Assembly: GCA_022841475.1 (NCBI GenBank)
Contig: JALHRJ010000018.1
Location: 20,749-84,748 of the forward strand
Length of the DNA stretch: 64,000 bases
Origin: Cyclobacteriaceae bacterium
GTDB lineage: Bacteria > Bacteroidota > Bacteroidia > Cytophagales > Cyclobacteriaceae
Reading direction: 5' to 3'
The notes beneath the pieces are model-generated. The model did no database searches, was not told the origin of the DNA, and was given only the letters and a program-made list of their open reading frames with translations. Shown here in pieces: positions 61,062-64,000 of the stretch (position 1 is its first letter; each line of letters opens with the position of its first letter). The translations under genes were made by a program, and so were the position numbers.

Positions 61062-61078
61062 TGATAATTAATTCAATC

Positions 61079-61198
61079 ATGAACCTTTTTGTAAGAATCG
61101 TTTTATGGGGATTGCTTTTGCTAATGCTTGAAAAGGCAGATGCACAATCCCGAACTGGAGTAAGTGATGAGAAGGTCGTTGTCGTAACCTCTCATTAA
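61079..61198 (+). CDS. 39-residue exported micro-ORF
   Basis: ATG at 61079, stop at 61196-61198. The first ~22 residues form a clear signal peptide ('MNLFVRIVLWGLLLLMLEKA', then Asp-Ala-Gln), followed by only ~16 mature residues. It lies between traM and traN and could be an entry-exclusion or toxin-like peptide, or the remnant of a longer exported protein. Confidence 0.35.
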   Translation: MNLFVRIVLWGLLLLMLEKADAQSRTGVSDEKVVVVTSH

Positions 61199-61486
61199 GA
61201 TTCGCAACGACATACAGGGTTCCGGAACCCATGCGCCTGTTGATGACTGTAGCTACTTATCACACAGGTGATTTTTCGATCCCTTAATAGGGAGTACTGG
61301 AAGTTTTTTTCAACGATTAAACACCAAAGTTATGGGTTTGCTGTTTGGCGCTATTGCTGCCTTTGTGACACATGCATGGCCGGTATTACTCCTGCTATTG
61401 CTCTGACAAGGCGTTGGTTGGGGCGATTAAGTCGCCCCACCTTTGACTATTTAAATCAATCATTATAATCAAAACAAAATTCACAT
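61199..61486. other. traM-traN intergenic region with palindrome, micro-ORF and hairpin
   Basis: The 14-bp perfect palindrome GGGTTCCGGAACCC lies at 61217-61230. A 24-codon hydrophobic micro-ORF spans 61332-61406. The hairpin GGGGCGA (61420-61426) / TCGCCCC (61432-61438) follows it, without T run. No longer gene is supported. Confidence 0.5.
61332..61406 (+). CDS. 24-residue hydrophobic micro-ORF
   Basis: ATG at 61332, stop TGA at 61404-61406. The peptide 'MGLLFGAIAAFVTHAWPVLL' followed by four leucines is a single hydrophobic segment like type I toxin peptides. A strong GC hairpin follows 13 bp later. No proof of translation. Confidence 0.3.
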   Translation: MGLLFGAIAAFVTHAWPVLLLLLL

Positions 61487-62329
61487 ATGTTTTACTTTTT
61501 AAGACATGGCGGTTTCGAATGGCTCATGGGAAGCATACTTGCACTATGCACCATTGAGGTCGAAGCACAACCAGATAATCATGTGCAATCAATAGAGGTG
61601 ACATTTAATAAAACATCCTCGCTCGTATTCCCTGCAATCATCAAATCGGTTGACCGGGGAAGTCGGGATCTGCTGGCGCAGAAGGCCAAGGGCGTAGAAA
61701 ATGTTCTTCAACTCAAGGCAGCCAGGCCAGGATTTACAGAGACTAACCTGACTGTAATCACAGCTGATGGAAGGATACATCATTTTATGGTGAACTATTC
61801 AAAAGAACCCGAAACACAGGTGGTGAATATTCGTGACGATGAGCGTGCGTCTGACGATCTGCAAAAACTGATCTTCCAGTCCATGATAACAGAATCCGAA
61901 CTGGAAAAGTATGCTTTACAAATTGTGAATGCCAAGCGCAGCATCCGGTTTATCGGGGAAAGTAAACATAAGATCGGACTTTCATTGAACGGGATCTATA
62001 TCCGGGACAATATTATCTTTTATCATTTCCGGATCAGGAACTCATCGAACATCACCTACGACATCGACTTCCTAAGATTTTATATTCAGGACAAGATGAA
62101 GGTAAAACGTACTGCTTCGCAGGAAGTGAATATCAAGCCTGTGTATGTGTATGGTGACGATCAACAAATACCTGCCAACACTGTGCAGGACATTGTTTAT
62201 GCCTTGGAAAAGTTTACCATCCCGGATGCCAAGCGGCTCCACATTGAAATGTTTGAAAAGAACGGTGGAAGAAGCCAGGAGCTTTCCATCCGGAACAAGA
62301 CCATCGTGAATGCAAAGCTGATCAAATAG
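61487..62329 (+). CDS. traN: TraN-type conjugation protein (DUF4138, VirB9-like)
   Basis: 280 residues. Signal peptide about 1-28 ending 'EVEAQ'. The body matches DUF4138: 'SIEVTFNKTSSLVFPAIIKSVDRGSRDLLAQKAKGVENVLQLKAARPGFTETNLTVITADGRIHHFMVNY'. Outer part of the transfer channel, partner of TraM. Confidence 0.9.
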   Translation: MFYFLRHGGFEWLMGSILALCTIEVEAQPDNHVQSIEVTFNKTSSLVFPAIIKSVDRGSRDLLAQKAKGVENVLQLKAARPGFTETNLTVITADGRIHHFMVNYSKEPETQVVNIRDDERASDDLQKLIFQSMITESELEKYALQIVNAKRSIRFIGESKHKIGLSLNGIYIRDNIIFYHFRIRNSSNITYDIDFLRFYIQDKMKVKRTASQEVNIKPVYVYGDDQQIPANTVQDIVYALEKFTIPDAKRLHIEMFEKNGGRSQELSIRNKTIVNAKLIK

Positions 62330-62391
62330 CCAATGCGTAAGCGATGCTTTCCGATCAACATGAATATTACAAACTATTAAACAAAACATTT

Positions 62392-63183
62392 ATGAATGTC
62401 AAGAATCTGGAATTTCTGAAAGAGGGCCTGAAGTATTTGGGCTTTGGCGAGAAACTTAATGTTGATCTTGAGAACAAGATCAAGGAGCAACCAGCAGAGT
62501 TTAAGCTAAGTATGGTTGGAGAATTCAATAAGGGTGACACTAAAGAGAAAGTGAATTATTCCCTTGATTTTAGAAAGTCTGATCAGACTGACATGTACTT
62601 TTTCAACCGGTATCAGGCGACCCTGAAAAATGACGACCCTGCAAAGGATGTAACTCAGACATTCTATATCACGAAAAACGCGGGGATCACCGCTAAAGAG
62701 GCTTACAACCTTTTGAGCGGTCGCGCAGTCAATAAAGACCTAAACAATAAAGAAGGTCAACCCTATAACGCATGGCTGCAACTTGACTTCCAGGAGAAGG
62801 ACAAGAACGATAATTATAAAGTAAAACAATACCATGCCGGTTATGGGTACGACCTTGAAATGGTCATGGCCAAATACCCCATCAAGGAGCAACTGAATGC
62901 TGATGAGAAAACCAAGCTGATGAAGTCGCTGGAAAAAGGGAACCTCACACAGGTCACCTTTGCGCGAGAAGGCGGAGAAGATAAAATGTACGTTGCAGCC
63001 AATCCGCAATACAAGAACCTGGATCTCTACAATGCCAAAATGGAAAAGCAATTCCAGGGTATTGAGAAAAAGGAGAAGCAGGACAACGATAAATCCAAAG
63101 AGAAAAAAGAAACTGTGAAGCAGGATACCGAAGAAGAAAGTGAGGGGAAAAGAAAATCGAAGAAGAAAGGTGTCGGGGTTTAG
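62392..63183 (+). CDS. DUF3945-like cytoplasmic protein
   Basis: About 263 residues from the ATG at 62392 (MNVKNLEFL); the frame is open to an ATG at 62344. It contains 'LEFLKEGLKYLGFGEKLNVDLENKIKEQPAEFKLSMVGEF' and 'ITAKEAYNLLSGRAVNKDLNNKEGQPYNAWLQLDF', a pattern common in DUF3945-type proteins of Bacteroidota elements. The C-terminal ~45 residues are a Lys/Glu-rich low-complexity tail. Last gene of the tra region. Role unknown. Confidence 0.75.
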   Translation: MNVKNLEFLKEGLKYLGFGEKLNVDLENKIKEQPAEFKLSMVGEFNKGDTKEKVNYSLDFRKSDQTDMYFFNRYQATLKNDDPAKDVTQTFYITKNAGITAKEAYNLLSGRAVNKDLNNKEGQPYNAWLQLDFQEKDKNDNYKVKQYHAGYGYDLEMVMAKYPIKEQLNADEKTKLMKSLEKGNLTQVTFAREGGEDKMYVAANPQYKNLDLYNAKMEKQFQGIEKKEKQDNDKSKEKKETVKQDTEEESEGKRKSKKKGVGV

Positions 63184-63586
63184 CCTCGTTTCGTTCATTG
63201 ATTGGCAGTCCTCAAAAGGTTGTGTTGTTATTGTTTTTGAAGGACCAACTCTTTTGTGGACAGCCAATCCAATCTTCAAAGACGAAACATTTCTAACTCA
63301 ACCTGCAAAGCACTTGTCAAAACCCGAATGGCAGCTTGGATTCTTTATGGAATCCATGTTTTGACAAGAGCTTTATCAAGAAATTTCAAAAGGACTGAGT
63401 CTTCAAAAAATTCTGCGCATTTCACAGATCAAGCAAAAATGGTGAGACCATTTCACCGCCAAGCCAAAGTTCTGCAACAAGCTCATTTGGCCGGCTTGTC
63501 GGCAGCAATGGTTAGGTGAGGTCAGTACGGTGATGTATTGTTTTGACCTTGGATAACATCAAAAATGCCAAACTCGTACGAGCGTT
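63184..63586. other. Intergenic region at the putative right end of the element
   Basis: No gene is supported. The main structure is a nested inverted repeat: CTTGTCAAAAC (63312-63322) / GTTTTGACAAG (63358-63368), enclosing GGATTC-TTTAT-G-GAATCC (around 63338-63355). No copy of the tRNA-Pro 3' end was found here. Confidence 0.45.
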
Positions 63587-64000
63587 CTATACCTCCACCC
63601 AAATCCTTTCCGCTACCTGATGCGTCAGCAGTATTTCCTTTTTCGACTTGTGCTGCAGGGTAATGGAACCATCGAACAGTTCTCGCTTCTTAATGGTCAC
63701 GGCATCTCCGATCTGCAAGCCTTTCGCGTTCAAGTGGTCAAGGAATGATTTTTCATCTTCTGTAACAGCAGTAATGGTAGCAGTTAATCCTTCTTCGAGG
63801 TGTATCAGGGAAGTGCGTTGTTGGTTATGAATTTTTCCATTGCTGTCCGGGATTGGCTCTCCATGCGGGTCGAACTTTGGACGATTCAGTAATTCATCAA
63901 TGCGTTCGTAAAAGCGTGATGAGTTCACGTGCTCCAACTGTTCAGCGATGTCATGCACTTCTTCCCATCCAAGACCCATCACCTTTACTAAAAACAATTC
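63587..64000 (-). CDS. DtxR/MntR-family metalloregulator, N-terminus beyond window
   Basis: C-terminal ~137 residues are visible and the gene continues past the right edge. 'FLVKVMGLGWEEVHDIAEQLEHVNS' and 'LNRPKFDPHGEPIPD' are the metal-binding and dimerisation region of iron/manganese-dependent repressors. A C-terminal FeoA/SH3-like domain follows (about 'LQIGDAVTIKKRELFDGSITLQHKSKKEILLTHQVAERIWVEV'). The DNA-binding domain is outside the window. Probably chromosomal DNA beyond the element. Confidence 0.88.
   Translation of the reverse strand, partial: ELFLVKVMGLGWEEVHDIAEQLEHVNSSRFYERIDELLNRPKFDPHGEPIPDSNGKIHNQQRTSLIHLEEGLTATITAVTEDEKSFLDHLNAKGLQIGDAVTIKKRELFDGSITLQHKSKKEILLTHQVAERIWVEV

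Noticed and set aside
63256..63519. Open frames in the right-end gap
   Set aside because: They run through the nested inverted repeat and show no coding character.
63184..63586. Second copy of the tRNA-Pro 3' end as right attachment site
   Set aside because: I searched by eye for the T-arm and acceptor sequence and found none. The right site may lie beyond the window or share only a few bases.
1..64000. CRISPR array
   Set aside because: No set of regularly spaced repeats was seen on reading, and no cas-like gene is present.
1..64000. Insertion sequences / DDE transposases
   Set aside because: No transposase-like protein was seen. The DruA-like protein at 46169-48187 is longer and has different neighbours from the short, transposon-associated DUF4338 proteins.

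Overview
The window comes from a member of the Bacteroidota, most likely a free-living, Cytophagales-like organism. The evidence is a SusC/SusD pair with an ECF sigma factor and FecR-type anti-sigma factor, TANNTTTG-type -7 promoter boxes, an RteC homologue, and a Bacteroidetes-type conjugation operon (DUF4134, DUF4133, TraG, TraJ, TraK, TraM, TraN). Most of the window looks like one large integrative and conjugative element (ICE) with its cargo. Only short flanks look chromosomal: an ECF sigma / HEAT-repeat anti-sigma / DUF4097 operon on the left and the end of a DtxR-family metalloregulator on the right.

Layout: (1) 1-2580, chromosomal-looking minus-strand operon of sigma factor, membrane anti-sigma factor and two secreted proteins. 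(2) 2707-2780, tRNA-Pro(CGG). A large serine recombinase reads into it from the other strand, which suggests the 3' end of the tRNA is the attachment site and the left end of the element. (3) 4.3-10.5 kb, small accessory genes, a second sigma factor with a short DUF4974-type anti-sigma factor, and a helicase remnant. (4) 10.7-13.8 kb, AbiEi/AbiEii toxin-antitoxin pair, a fused MNT-HEPN protein and an XRE regulator. (5) 13.9-26.6 kb, sigma/FecR/SusC/SusD/TlpA-DUF3738/S8 protease on the plus strand, facing a minus-strand set of Crp-like regulator, MauE-like redox membrane protein, a small two-cysteine secreted peptide and a secreted protein of unknown fold. (6) 26.8-31.9 kb, mobilisation genes (HTH protein, MobC-like protein, relaxase, coupling protein, RteC). 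(7) 33.3-41.9 kb, DUF1896-like protein, methylase-helicase giant protein, a Panacea (DUF4065) antitoxin with a small membrane partner, and accessory genes. (8) 42.1-51.1 kb, a putative defence cluster: dedicated sigma factor, two MORC/MutL-like GHKL ATPases, a DruA-like (DUF4338) protein, and a SPARTA pair (TIR-APAZ plus short Argonaute). (9) 51.2-63.2 kb, the type IV secretion operon.

The most interesting part is 42.1-51.1 kb. The sigma factor, paired ATPases and DruA-like protein run with short gaps or overlaps straight into the SPARTA operon, so they may form one larger, sigma-controlled defence system. Its two ICE neighbours, the helicase operon and the tra operon, start from near-identical promoter/operator sequences (27-bp exact repeat with a TTGGTACCAA palindrome). 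The defence cluster therefore sits between two co-regulated conjugation operons.

Limits: everything here was read by eye from sequence and translations. No homology search, structure prediction or RNA folding was run. The right end of the element and a second attachment site were not found. Family names are from motif recognition and remain to be confirmed by profile search.
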